Source: Thiobacillus sp. 0-1251 (lineage in GTDB: Bacteria; Pseudomonadota; Gammaproteobacteria; Burkholderiales; Thiobacillaceae). Taken from it: a stretch of 64,000 nucleotides of DNA. The position numbers and the translations under genes are program-made. Shown in pieces: positions 27,555-39,580 of the stretch (positions within the stretch are counted from its first letter, which is position 1; each line of letters begins with the position of its first letter). The stretch covers positions 62,001 to 126,000 of the forward strand of contig MKWL01000021.1 in assembly GCA_001899305.1 (NCBI GenBank). The letters run 5' to 3'. Under the pieces are notes generated by a model. That model was not told where the DNA came from, made no database searches, and saw only the letters and a program-made list of their open reading frames with translations.

Positions 27555-29351
27555 TCAGCCCTCCGCCACCACTCCCAGCACCGCCTCACCATACGCTTCC
27601 AGCTTCTTCGTCCCCAGCCCCGATATCTCGCCCAGTTCCGCCAGCGTCACAGGTCGGCGCGCGGCGATCTCGCGCAGGGTGGCGTCGTGCAGGATGACGT
27701 AGGCGGGCACGCCCTTCTCGTTGGCGGTTTCGCGGCGCCAGGCGCGCAAGGACAGGAACAAGGGATCTTCATCGTCGTGAACGCCGGCGCCGGAACTGGG
27801 GGCGAGGCGAGACTTCTTGCGCGCCGGCCGCGCTTCGATGGCGCGCAGCATGACGGTTTCCTCGCCCTTGAGCACCGGCTTGGCTGCCTGGGTGAGCTTG
27901 AGCGCGCCGTAGGCGCTGTGGTCCACCTCCAGCAGCCCGCGCACGACCAGCTGCCGCAGCACGGCGCGCCACACCTTGTCGGTCTGGCTGGCGCCGATGC
28001 CGAACACGCTCAGCTGGCCGTGGCCGAAGCGGTCGATTTTCTCGGTCGCCTTGCCGAGCAGCACGTCGATGACATGGCCGGCGCCGAAGCGCTGACCGGT
28101 GCGGTAGACGGCGGAGAGCAGCTTCTGCGCGGCCTCGGTGCCGTCCCACAGCGTCGGCGGATTCAGGCAGACGTCGCAGTTGCCGCACGGCTGGCTGGCT
28201 TCGCCGAAGTAGCTCAATAGCGCAACGCGGCGGCAGCTTGCCGCTTCGCACAGGCCGACCAGGGCGTCGAGCTTGGCGTGGCCGATGCGCTTGTGCGCGT
28301 CCTCGGCCTCGCCTTCGTCGATAAAACGTCTTTGCGTCACGACGTCCTGCAGGCCCCATGCCATCCACGCCTCGGCGGGCTCGCCATCGCGCCCGGCGCG
28401 GCCGGTTTCCTGGTAGTAGCCTTCGACCGAGCGCGGCAAGTCCAGGTGGGCGACGAAGCGCACGTCGGGCTTGTCGATGCCCATGCCGAACGCGAGCGTG
28501 GCGACCATGACGACGCCGTCCTCGCGCAGGAATCTTTCCTGGTGGCGGGCGCGCGTCGCGTTGTCCATGCCGCCGTGGTAAGGCAGCGCGGTGAGGCCGG
28601 CCTGCGCCAATCCGGCGGCGGTTTCCTCGACCTTCTTGCGCGTGCTGCAGTAGACGATGCCGGCTTCGCCCTTGTGTTCGCCCAGGAAATCGAGCAACTG
28701 CCGGCGCGGGTCGGACTTTTCGGCAATGCGATAACGGATGTTGGGGCGGTCGAAGCTGGCCACGAAGACGCGCGCGGCGCCCAGATCAAGGCGTTGCAGG
28801 ATTTCGGCGCGCGTCGCGGCGTCGGCGGTGGCGGTGAGCGCGATCCGCGGCACCGCGGGAAAGCGTTCGTGCAGCGCCGACAGGCCCAGATATTCCGGGC
28901 GGAAGTCGTGCCCCCATTGCGACACGCAGTGTGCCTCGTCGATAGCGAACAGCGCCACCCTAGCCTGTTCGAGCAGGTCCTGGAAACGCGGCGTGAGCAG
29001 GCGCTCCGGGGCGACGTAGAGCAATTTCAACTGGCCGGTGACGAATTCGCGCTCGACCTGCATTGCCGCCGCACCGTCGAGGCTGGAATTGAGGAAGGCC
29101 GCGGCGATGCCCAGTTCCTGCAGCGCCGCGACCTGGTCCTGCATCAGCGCGATCAGCGGCGACACCACCACCGCACAGCCCTCGCGCAGCAGGGCAGGAA
29201 TCTGGAAACACAGCGACTTGCCGCCGCCGGTGGGCATCAGCACCAGCGCGTCGCCACCCGCCACCAGCGTGTCGACGATGGCCGCCTGCTCGCCGCGAAA
29301 CGCGGGGTAGCCGAAGACGCGGTTGAGGATATCTAACGGAGTGTCGGACAT
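27555..29351 (-). CDS. recQ: ATP-dependent DNA helicase RecQ
   Basis: 598 residues, typical for RecQ. Superfamily 2 helicase motifs: Walker A in MPTGGGKS, DEAH box in FAIDEAHCVSQWGHDF, motif III SLTATAD-like (IALTATAD) and motif VI QETGRAGRDG. The zinc cysteines follow in CRRVALLSYF and CGNCDVC, then the RQC winged helix and an HRDC domain (about 515-595). It unwinds recombination intermediates 3'-5'. The ATG is at 29351; no partner genes are adjacent. Confidence 0.97.
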   Translation of the reverse strand: MSDTPLDILNRVFGYPAFRGEQAAIVDTLVAGGDALVLMPTGGGKSLCFQIPALLREGCAVVVSPLIALMQDQVAALQELGIAAAFLNSSLDGAAAMQVEREFVTGQLKLLYVAPERLLTPRFQDLLEQARVALFAIDEAHCVSQWGHDFRPEYLGLSALHERFPAVPRIALTATADAATRAEILQRLDLGAARVFVASFDRPNIRYRIAEKSDPRRQLLDFLGEHKGEAGIVYCSTRKKVEETAAGLAQAGLTALPYHGGMDNATRARHQERFLREDGVVMVATLAFGMGIDKPDVRFVAHLDLPRSVEGYYQETGRAGRDGEPAEAWMAWGLQDVVTQRRFIDEGEAEDAHKRIGHAKLDALVGLCEAASCRRVALLSYFGEASQPCGNCDVCLNPPTLWDGTEAAQKLLSAVYRTGQRFGAGHVIDVLLGKATEKIDRFGHGQLSVFGIGASQTDKVWRAVLRQLVVRGLLEVDHSAYGALKLTQAAKPVLKGEETVMLRAIEARPARKKSRLAPSSGAGVHDDEDPLFLSLRAWRRETANEKGVPAYVILHDATLREIAARRPVTLAELGEISGLGTKKLEAYGEAVLGVVAEG

Positions 29352-29429
29352 GAAGCTGGTTTCAAATAAGGCACGCTGGCGGCGCCGGGCTAATTTCCGA
29401 CACCGTTCGTTTAGGGTGATTCATTTTGA

Positions 29430-29484
29430 CCGTTCGCCCTGAGCCTGTCGAAGGGCAGCCCTTCGACAGGCTCAGGGCGAACGG
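29430..29484. repeat. Perfect 26-bp inverted repeat (REP-like)
   Basis: Arms at 29430-29455 and 29459-29484 are exact reverse complements around a 3-nt loop; the arm begins CCGTTCGCCCTGAGCCTGTC. It is the intact version of the repeat near 2665. It lies between recQ and the toxin-antitoxin operon. It could form a very stable hairpin, but lacks a T tract, so it is not an ordinary terminator. Confidence 0.9.
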
Positions 29485-29516
29485 CTCAGTGGCCAAATGA
29501 AAGCATTGGGTTAATT

Positions 29517-29560
29517 CTGATTTTCCAGCTGGAAAATCAGCGTGTCACATCGGCTATAAT
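29517..29560 (+). promoter_or_regulatory. Palindromic operator and promoter of the toxin-antitoxin operon
   Basis: A perfect 24-bp palindrome at 29517-29540 centred on AGCT (half-site CTGATTTTCCAG) is followed by a consensus -10 box TATAAT at 29555-29560, which itself lies between two GTGTCAC repeats. The palindrome covers the expected -35 region. Antitoxin or toxin-antitoxin complexes typically repress their own operons through such sites. Confidence 0.7.
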
Positions 29561-29591
29561 TGTGTCACGTTTTGCCCCGTTGGAGGCACCC

Positions 29592-29825
29592 ATGAAAACC
29601 CTGACTATCCGCGAAGCCCGCGAAGGCCTGTCGCACCCCGACCAGATGTTCGCCGATGCCGACGAAGTGCTGGTCGTGAAGCATGGCGAGCCGGTAGCGC
29701 GCATCCTGCCGGTGGAACCGCGCAAAAAGACATTCCGTTCGCTGGCTGCCTTCCGCGCGACGATGCCGTTCCAGGATGTGCCGAGCGAAGTCCTGATTCG
29801 CGAAGACCGCGACGAACGCGGCTGA
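29592..29825 (+). CDS. Antitoxin, Phd/YefM-like, partner of the PIN toxin
   Basis: 77 residues. The sequence MKTLTIREAREGLSHPDQ and EVLVVKHGEPVARILPVEP matches the DNA-binding N-terminus of Phd/YefM antitoxins; the C-terminal part (DVPSEVLIREDRDERG) would neutralise the toxin. The start at 29592 has a GGAGG site 6 bp upstream and is better than the in-frame GTG at 29562. Its stop overlaps the toxin start by one base (TGATG), the usual coupling in type II modules. Confidence 0.85.
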   Translation: MKTLTIREAREGLSHPDQMFADADEVLVVKHGEPVARILPVEPRKKTFRSLAAFRATMPFQDVPSEVLIREDRDERG

Positions 29826-30259
29826 TGCGTGTCTACCTCGACACCAGCGCGCTCGTGAAGCGCTACCTGCCCGAGCGCAATAGTGAGGCGTTCGATGCCT
29901 ATTTTTCCGAACTGGCACCCGCCCACATCAGCCGTCTCACGCTGGTCGAATTGCGCTCGACCCTCGCGCGCAAACGCCGCCAGGCACGCCTGAACCCGGA
30001 GCAGGAGGCGGCCGCAATGAACGAGGTGCGCACCGACATCCAGAATGGCCTGCTCACCGTTGCGCCTTCGACCGATGCCGATTTCATCGAAGCCTTGCGT
30101 TTGATGGACGAACTCACCGCGTTGCCCTTGCGCACGCTCGACGCACTTCATCTGGCGACCGCATCCGTGCTCGGCTCCGTCGTCATCGCCACCGCCGACG
30201 ACGTGATGCGGCGCGCCGCTTTACAACTCCAACTCGAAGTCGCCTATTTCGGCGATTGA
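29825..30259 (+). CDS. PIN-domain toxin (VapC-like ribonuclease)
   Basis: 144 residues, one PIN domain. Acidic catalytic residues are in [15 protein letters not shown] (first Asp), [14 protein letters not shown] (Glu) and [11 protein letters not shown] (Asp), with a final acidic position in [16 protein letters not shown] toxins cleave RNA, often tRNA or rRNA, when freed from their antitoxin. It is coupled to the Phd-like antitoxin directly upstream. The gene ends 13 bp before lysS, so read-through into lysS is possible. Confidence 0.9.
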   Translation: MRVYLDTSALVKRYLPERNSEAFDAYFSELAPAHISRLTLVELRSTLARKRRQARLNPEQEAAAMNEVRTDIQNGLLTVAPSTDADFIEALRLMDELTALPLRTLDALHLATASVLGSVVIATADDVMRRAALQLQLEVAYFGD

Positions 30260-30272
30260 TTCCTCGCTCATC

Positions 30273-31781
<1,509 letters not shown>

Positions 31782-31791
31782 TCCAGCCGCC

Positions 31792-32142
31792 ATGGGGCAA
31801 TACGCGCTCAAGATCGGCCTGTCCGCGCTGATCCTCGTCGCAGTGGCCGAAGTGGCCAAGCGCAGCACTTTCTGGGCGGCCGCGCTGGCGTCTTTGCCGC
31901 TGACTTCGCTGCTGGCCTTTGTCTGGCTGTATCTCGACACCGGCGACGTGCAAAAGGTCGCCACGCTGGCCGGCGGTATCTTCTGGCTGGTGCTGCCCTC
32001 CCTGCTGCTATTCGTTCTGCTGCCGCTTCTGCTGCGCAGCGGCTGGGGATTCTGGGTCAGCCTCGGCGTATCCAGCGCCGCCACGGCGCTGGCCTACCTT
32101 GGCATGGTCAAGCTGCTGGCTGCATTCGGCATCCGCCTGTAA
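31792..32142 (+). CDS. DUF3147-type small membrane protein
   Basis: 116 residues with four hydrophobic helices (about 5-22, 28-47, 58-84, 88-112). The pattern [17 protein letters not shown] and [14 protein letters not shown]-like centre ([20 protein letters not shown]) matches the DUF3147 family, inner-membrane proteins without known function. It begins 10 bp after lysS, so the two may be co-transcribed. Confidence 0.75.
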   Translation: MGQYALKIGLSALILVAVAEVAKRSTFWAAALASLPLTSLLAFVWLYLDTGDVQKVATLAGGIFWLVLPSLLLFVLLPLLLRSGWGFWVSLGVSSAATALAYLGMVKLLAAFGIRL

Positions 32143-32224
32143 CCGCATCGCCTGCGCACGGCGCGCTTCCGGTAAAATTCCGCCTTTCGCCTGTTTCGAC
32201 CCTCTTTACACGAGTCAACCCACC

Positions 32225-34873
<2,649 letters not shown>

Positions 34874-34920
34874 ATCCGGTGTGCGCAGGCTCCCAAGGAC
34901 AAGGAGCCGCCAGCGAAATA

Positions 34921-34955
34921 AACTGACCCAGTGACGCATGTCACTGGGCCAGTTT
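34921..34955. terminator. Bidirectional hairpin between acnA and the sigma-54 regulator
   Basis: ACTGaCCCAGTGAC-GCAT-GTCACTGGGcCAGTTTT forms a long stem with one internal mismatch and a T run on the plus strand. It overlaps the last codons of the convergent regulator gene. Confidence 0.6.
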
Positions 34956-36224
34956 TCGGTAGAGCGTCCGTTCACTGATTCCCAGCTGCGCGGCCAGCGA
35001 CTTGCGGTCGCCGCCATGGTGCGCCAGCGCCCATTGCAGATAGCGCAGTTCTGCCGTTTCCAGCGGCACGATGTCGTCCACGCCCGGCATGCCTGCCTCG
35101 TCGCTTTTCAGTTCGGGTGGCAGATGCTCCTCCAGCAGGGTATCGCCGTCGGCCATCAGCATCGCGCGTTCGATGATGTTGCGCAGTTCGCGGACGTTGC
35201 CCGGGTAATCGTAGGCCTGCAGCCGCATGCGTGCGGCCTCGCTCAGTGTGTAGGCCCGCCCCGGCGCCAGCCGCGCCAGCAGCGTCTCGGCCAGCAGGGC
35301 GATGTCGCCGCGCCGTTCGCGCAAGGCTGGCAGGTGGATCGGGAACACGCTGAGCCGGTAATACAGGTCGCGCCGGAAACTGCCGCGCTCGACCATGGTC
35401 TTGAGATCGCGATGAGTGGCGGCGATCAGACGAAAATCGGCACGCAGCGTCTCCACGCCGCCGACCCGGCGAAAGGTCCCCGTTTCCAATAGACGCAACA
35501 GCTTGACCTGCAGGCTCAACGGAATGTCACCCACCTCGTCCAGAAACAGCGTGCCGCCTGACGCCGATTCGACCAGGCCGATCTTGCGCTGGCTGGCGCC
35601 GGTGAACGCACCTTTCTCATAGCCGAACAGTTCGCTCTCGAACAGGGTTTCGGTCAGCCCCGAGCACTCCACCACCACGAACGGCCCATGCTCGCGCCGG
35701 CTCTGCTGGTGGATGGCCTGCGCGACCAGTTCCTTGCCGGTGCCCGATTCGCCCAGCAACAGGGCGGCGGTGTCCGACGGCGCCACGCGCCGGACCAGTT
35801 CGAGCATGCGATTGAAGGCGGCCGACTTGCCGACCATGCCACTTTCGGCGGGAAAACTGCTGGCCTCGCGTACCGTCAGCATGCGTTCGACGAAATACGC
35901 GATCTTGCCCGACGTACCGATGATCGGCGTCAGCTCGACGTCGACATGCTCCTCGCCGCGCGGCGTATGGTGCAGATGCAGCACACGCCGGGGCTCGCCG
36001 CTGACCCGGCTGGCTGCGAGCGGGCAGGATTCACCGCATTCGTCGCAGGGCCGGCTGTAGCCATGCGATATCGCATAGCAAAACTGCCCGACCACATTCC
36101 GCTCGCCGGCATACACACGGCGATAGGCCGCATTGGCCGCCAGAATCCGGTAATCGATCCCCATGACGATCTGGGGATCGGGATGGGTCTCAAGAAAGCT
36201 GATGAGTTCGTTGGCCGGTGACAT
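34941..36224 (-). CDS. Sigma-54-dependent activator with Cys-rich PAS domain, FisR-like
   Basis: 427 residues: N-terminal PAS domain (about 5-115), AAA+ sigma-54 interaction domain (about 125-350) with Walker A GESGTGKE, the GAFTGA loop ([11 protein letters not shown]) and Walker [12 protein letters not shown], then a Fis-type HTH at the C-terminus ([20 protein letters not shown]). The PAS domain contains C49, C60, C63 and C67. C49/C60/C67 have the 11- and 7-residue spacing that I recall for the three sensing cysteines of FisR from Cupriavidus, an activator that responds to sulfane sulfur and switches on SQR genes. It is divergent from the cytochrome bd/SQR cluster, which has a sigma-54 promoter, so it is the obvious activator. 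Confidence 0.88.
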   Translation of the reverse strand: MSPANELISFLETHPDPQIVMGIDYRILAANAAYRRVYAGERNVVGQFCYAISHGYSRPCDECGESCPLAASRVSGEPRRVLHLHHTPRGEEHVDVELTPIIGTSGKIAYFVERMLTVREASSFPAESGMVGKSAAFNRMLELVRRVAPSDTAALLLGESGTGKELVAQAIHQQSRREHGPFVVVECSGLTETLFESELFGYEKGAFTGASQRKIGLVESASGGTLFLDEVGDIPLSLQVKLLRLLETGTFRRVGGVETLRADFRLIAATHRDLKTMVERGSFRRDLYYRLSVFPIHLPALRERRGDIALLAETLLARLAPGRAYTLSEAARMRLQAYDYPGNVRELRNIIERAMLMADGDTLLEEHLPPELKSDEAGMPGVDDIVPLETAELRYLQWALAHHGGDRKSLAAQLGISERTLYRKLAQ

Positions 36225-36240
36225 TGTCTTATGCCACTTA

Positions 36241-36286
36241 TGTCATTTGAATCACAAAACATTAACAGGTTTTGTCATAAATGACA
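36241..36286 (+). promoter_or_regulatory. Candidate upstream activator sites for the FisR-like regulator
   Basis: TGTCATAAATGACA at 36273-36286 is an inverted repeat of TGTCAT with a 2-bp spacer; a second TGTCAT with a weak mate begins at 36241. The full site is about 110 bp upstream of the predicted sigma-54 start, the normal distance for an enhancer, and lies just before the regulator's own start, allowing autoregulation. Confidence 0.5.
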
Positions 36287-36370
36287 GTCCGTGCTTTCAA
36301 CGCCTGTCACAAAATTGATCTATTCTTTTGAAACCAAAGAGAAATAAAAGCCCCCACCTGGCCCAGGGAG

Positions 36371-36386
36371 TTGGCACGGCACTTGC
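36371..36386 (+). promoter_or_regulatory. Sigma-54 promoter of the cyd/SQR cluster
   Basis: TTGGCACGGCACTTGC is a near-perfect match to the -24/-12 consensus YTGGCACG-N4-TTGC. It predicts transcription from about 36397-36398, only a few bases before the cydP ATG at 36403. Confidence 0.88.
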
Positions 36387-36402
36387 GAATATTGGAGTAC
36401 TC

Positions 36403-36621
36403 ATGAAACCGCCCATGCCCACGTTCCTGCACCACCCGCTGGCAAAAGAAATCTCGCTCGCCATTGCGATCAAGCTGCTGGTGATCGCGGCCATTTTTTA
36501 TGCGTTCTTCGACGGCCATGCGCTGCACCCCGACGCCGATGCCGTAGCCGAGCGCCTGGCCAACCCCAATCAATCCGTCCACTCCTCTCAACCCTCACCC
36601 GGGAGCCCCCATGCTGACTGA
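36403..36621 (+). CDS. cydP: Small cytochrome bd-associated membrane protein, CydP-like
   Basis: 72 residues with one transmembrane helix (about 16-34). The segment PLAKEISLAIAIKLLVIAA followed by FFDG is the CydP hallmark (PLxxEI...KL...FF). CydP is an accessory small subunit found before cydA in many betaproteobacteria and related groups. It overlaps cydA by 11 bp. Transcription from the sigma-54 promoter would begin within about 5 nt of this ATG, leaving the GGAG at 36394-36397 outside or at the very end of the mRNA, so translation may be leaderless or may start at the ATG at 36415. An in-frame extension upstream to 36328 has no merit. Confidence 0.75.
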   Translation: MKPPMPTFLHHPLAKEISLAIAIKLLVIAAIFYAFFDGHALHPDADAVAERLANPNQSVHSSQPSPGSPHAD

Positions 36622-38203
36622 AGAACTCGTCGATCTGTCGCGGCTGCAATTTGCAGTCACCGCGCTCTATCACTTCCTGTTCGTACCGCTCACGCTGGGG
36701 CTGGCGTTCATCCTGGTCATCATGGAGCTGACCTACGTCATCACCGACCGTCCCATCTACAAGGATATGGTGCGCTTCTGGGGCAAGCTGTTCGGTATCA
36801 ACTTCGCGCTCGGGGTGACCACCGGCATCACCATGGAATTCCAGTTCGGCACCAACTGGGCGTATTACTCGCATTACGTCGGCGACATCTTCGGCGCGCC
36901 GCTGGCGATCGAAGGGCTGATGGCTTTCTTCCTCGAATCGACCTTCATCGGTTTGTTCTTCTTCGGCTGGGACCGGCTCAACAAGTGGAAGCACTTCATG
37001 GTGACGGTGCTGATGGCGGTCGGATCAAACCTGTCGGCGCTGTGGATCCTGATCGCCAACGGCTGGATGCAGGATCCCGTCGGCGCGACGTTCTCCTTCG
37101 TCACCATGCGCATGGAAATGAGCGATTTCTGGGCCATTGTCTTCAACCCCACGGCGCAGGCGAAGTTCGTACACACCGTGTCGGCCGGCTATGTCACCGC
37201 CTCGCTGTTCGTGCTCGGCATTTCCAGCTATTACCTCTTGAAGGGGCGCGACCTCGATTTCGCGCGCCGCTCGTTCCGCATCGCCGCCGGCTTCGGCTTC
37301 GCCTCGGCATTGTCGGTGATCGTGCTGGGTGACGAATCCGGCTATACCGTGAGCGAGTCGCAGAAGACCAAGATGGCGGCGATCGAGGCGATGTGGGAAA
37401 CCGAGCCCGCCCCGGCGGCCTTCACCGTGTTCGCCGTGCCGAACGAGAAGGCCGAGCGCAACGATTACCAGCTGCAGATCCCCTATGCCCTGGGCCTGAT
37501 CGGCACGCGCTCGCTGACCAAGACGATGCCCGGCATCAAGGAGATCAAGGCGAGGAACCGCGAGCGCATCGAAAACGGCATTCACGCGGTAGTCGCGCTG
37601 GAGCAATTGCGCAGGAACCACGACGACAAGGTTGCGCTCGCGCAGTTCGACGCGCACAAGGCCGACCTCGGCTTCGGCCTGCTGCTGAAGAAATACATCG
37701 TCGACGTGTCGCAGGCCACGCCCGAGATGATCCAGCAGGCAGTCGACGACACCATCCCGCGCGTCGCCCCGCTGTTCTGGAGCTTCCGCATCATGGTGGC
37801 ACTGGGCTTCGCCTTCCTGGCGCTGTTCACGCTGGCGCTGTTCTATTCGGTCAAGGGCAGCTTCCTCGAGAAGAAATGGCTGCTGCGCTGGGCGCTGTGG
37901 TTCATCCCGATGCCGTGGATCGCCGCCGAGCTCGGCTGGGTGGTCGCCGAATACGGCCGCCAGCCGTGGACGATCTACGGCGTGCTGCCGACCCACATCT
38001 CGGTCTCCAACCTCACGCCGGCCAACATCTACGGCTCGCTCGCCGGATTCATCGGTTTCTACACCGCGCTGCTGATCGTCGAGATGGTCCTGATGACGAA
38101 ATATGCACGGCAGGGGCCGGCCAGCCTCGGCACGGGCAAATACCACGGCGAAAAGGCGGCTGGCGGCGCACTGCCCGCTGGCGCGATGGCTGACAGGATC
38201 TAA
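36611..38203 (+). CDS. cydA: Cytochrome bd ubiquinol oxidase subunit I
   Basis: 530 residues with about nine membrane helices. Haem ligands are in ALYHFLFVPLTLG (first His) and the later helices; the GRQPW motif in EYGRQPWTIYGVLP is present. The quinol-binding Q loop is the long E. coli-like type (about residues 250-380), with K and E of KMAAIEAMWETEPAP conserved. The enzyme oxidises quinol and reduces O2 to water. Unlike haem-copper oxidases, bd oxidases tolerate sulfide, which explains its pairing with SQR genes. It overlaps cydP, and cydB begins 9 bp downstream. Confidence 0.98.
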   Translation: MLTEELVDLSRLQFAVTALYHFLFVPLTLGLAFILVIMELTYVITDRPIYKDMVRFWGKLFGINFALGVTTGITMEFQFGTNWAYYSHYVGDIFGAPLAIEGLMAFFLESTFIGLFFFGWDRLNKWKHFMVTVLMAVGSNLSALWILIANGWMQDPVGATFSFVTMRMEMSDFWAIVFNPTAQAKFVHTVSAGYVTASLFVLGISSYYLLKGRDLDFARRSFRIAAGFGFASALSVIVLGDESGYTVSESQKTKMAAIEAMWETEPAPAAFTVFAVPNEKAERNDYQLQIPYALGLIGTRSLTKTMPGIKEIKARNRERIENGIHAVVALEQLRRNHDDKVALAQFDAHKADLGFGLLLKKYIVDVSQATPEMIQQAVDDTIPRVAPLFWSFRIMVALGFAFLALFTLALFYSVKGSFLEKKWLLRWALWFIPMPWIAAELGWVVAEYGRQPWTIYGVLPTHISVSNLTPANIYGSLAGFIGFYTALLIVEMVLMTKYARQGPASLGTGKYHGEKAAGGALPAGAMADRI

Positions 38204-38212
38204 GGAGCTGAC

Positions 38213-39349
38213 ATGGACTACGAAACCCTGAAACTCGTCTGGTGGCTGCTGATCGGCGTGCTGCTGGTCGGATTCGCGATCATGGACGGCCACGACATGG
38301 GCATGGGCGTGCTGCTGCCATTCGTCGGCCGCAACGACCTCGAACGCCGCGCCGTCATCAACACTGTCGCGCCGCACTGGGACGGCAACCAGGTCTGGTT
38401 CATCACCGCCGGCGGCGCGGTCTTCGCCGCCTGGCCGCTGGTCTATGCCACCGCGTTCTCGGGCTTCTACTGGGCGATGATGGCCGCGCTGTGGGCGCTG
38501 TTCTTCCGCCCGGTCGGCTTCGACTATCGTTCCAAGATCCAGAACCCGGCCTGGCGCAGCACCTGGGACTGGGGCCTGTTCATCGGCGGCGCCGTGCCGC
38601 CGATCATCTTCGGCGTCGCCTTCGGCAACCTGCTGCAGGGCGTACCCTTCCACTTCAATGACATCCTGATGTCGACCTACACCGGCAGCTTCTGGCAACT
38701 GCTCAACCCGTTCGCCCTGCTCGCCGGCGTCGTCAGCCTGGGCATGATCACCTTCCAGGGCGCGAACTACCTGATGATGCGCACCGAGGGCGACATCTAC
38801 CGCCGCGTCCGCGCCGCCAGCCTGATTTTCGGCACCCTGACCTTCGTCACCTTCGCGCTCGCGGGCTGGTGGGTGGCGACCGGCATCGACGGCTATGTGA
38901 TCACCAGCACCATCGATCCCAACGGCCTGCCCGACCCGCTCGCCAAGACCGTGGCAACCGCCGCCGGCGCCTGGATGACCAACTACCACACCTATGCATG
39001 GGCGAAGTGGGTACCGATCGCCGCGTTCGCCGCCCTGGCGGCAGGCATTCTATTCGCGCGCCTCGGCAAGGCCGGGCTGGCGTTCTGGTCCTCGTCGCTG
39101 GCATGCGCCGGCATCATCGGTACCGCTGGCGTGTCGATGTTCCCCTTCATCATGCCGTCGTCGACCGATCCGCGCTCCAGCCTCACCGTGTACGACGCCG
39201 TGTCCTCGCACCTCACGCTCGGCCTGATGCTCGGCGCCACGGTGATCTTCATGCCGCTGATCATCTTCTATACCTCGTGGGCCTACAAGGTGATGTGGGG
39301 CAAGGTCACGACGGAATTCATCGCCGCCAACGACAAGTCGGCTTACTGA
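38213..39349 (+). CDS. cydB: Cytochrome bd ubiquinol oxidase subunit II
   Basis: 378 residues with about nine transmembrane helices. It begins YETLKLVWWLLIGVLLVGFA followed by IMDGHDMGMG, the CydB N-terminal signature, and has NTVAPHWDGNQVWFITAGG. It pairs with CydA in the heterodimeric core. Gaps of 9 bp to cydA and 11 bp to cydX show a single operon. Confidence 0.98.
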   Translation: MDYETLKLVWWLLIGVLLVGFAIMDGHDMGMGVLLPFVGRNDLERRAVINTVAPHWDGNQVWFITAGGAVFAAWPLVYATAFSGFYWAMMAALWALFFRPVGFDYRSKIQNPAWRSTWDWGLFIGGAVPPIIFGVAFGNLLQGVPFHFNDILMSTYTGSFWQLLNPFALLAGVVSLGMITFQGANYLMMRTEGDIYRRVRAASLIFGTLTFVTFALAGWWVATGIDGYVITSTIDPNGLPDPLAKTVATAAGAWMTNYHTYAWAKWVPIAAFAALAAGILFARLGKAGLAFWSSSLACAGIIGTAGVSMFPFIMPSSTDPRSSLTVYDAVSSHLTLGLMLGATVIFMPLIIFYTSWAYKVMWGKVTTEFIAANDKSAY

Positions 39350-39360
39350 AAGGAATCACC

Positions 39361-39498
39361 ATGTGGTATTTCGCCTGGATACTCGGAGTCACGATGGCCG
39401 TGCTGCTCGCCTCGATCAGCGCAATGATGTGCGACGCCAAGGAATGCGCGCTCGACGAGGTGCGCAACAAGAACGCGAACGACGCACGGCAGGGTTGA
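39361..39498 (+). CDS. cydX: Cytochrome bd small subunit CydX
   Basis: 45 residues. MWYFAWILGVTMAVLLASIS is the invariant CydX transmembrane helix, which stabilises the haems of CydA. The tail is charged and longer than in E. coli (DAKECALDEVRNKNANDAR). It starts 11 bp after cydB with an AAAGGA ribosome site. Confidence 0.95.
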   Translation: MWYFAWILGVTMAVLLASISAMMCDAKECALDEVRNKNANDARQG

Positions 39499-39580
39499 CC
39501 TCCATGGATGAGCGTACCCGCATCGCGCGGGCAAGTCCTTCGTTTGCCTTGATTTCGCAGGCTTGTCGCAGGCGTTCGCC

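Noticed and set aside
31919-32224. Upstream extension of the aconitase frame
   Set aside because: It overlaps the DUF3147 gene in a different frame; aconitase homology begins at 32225.
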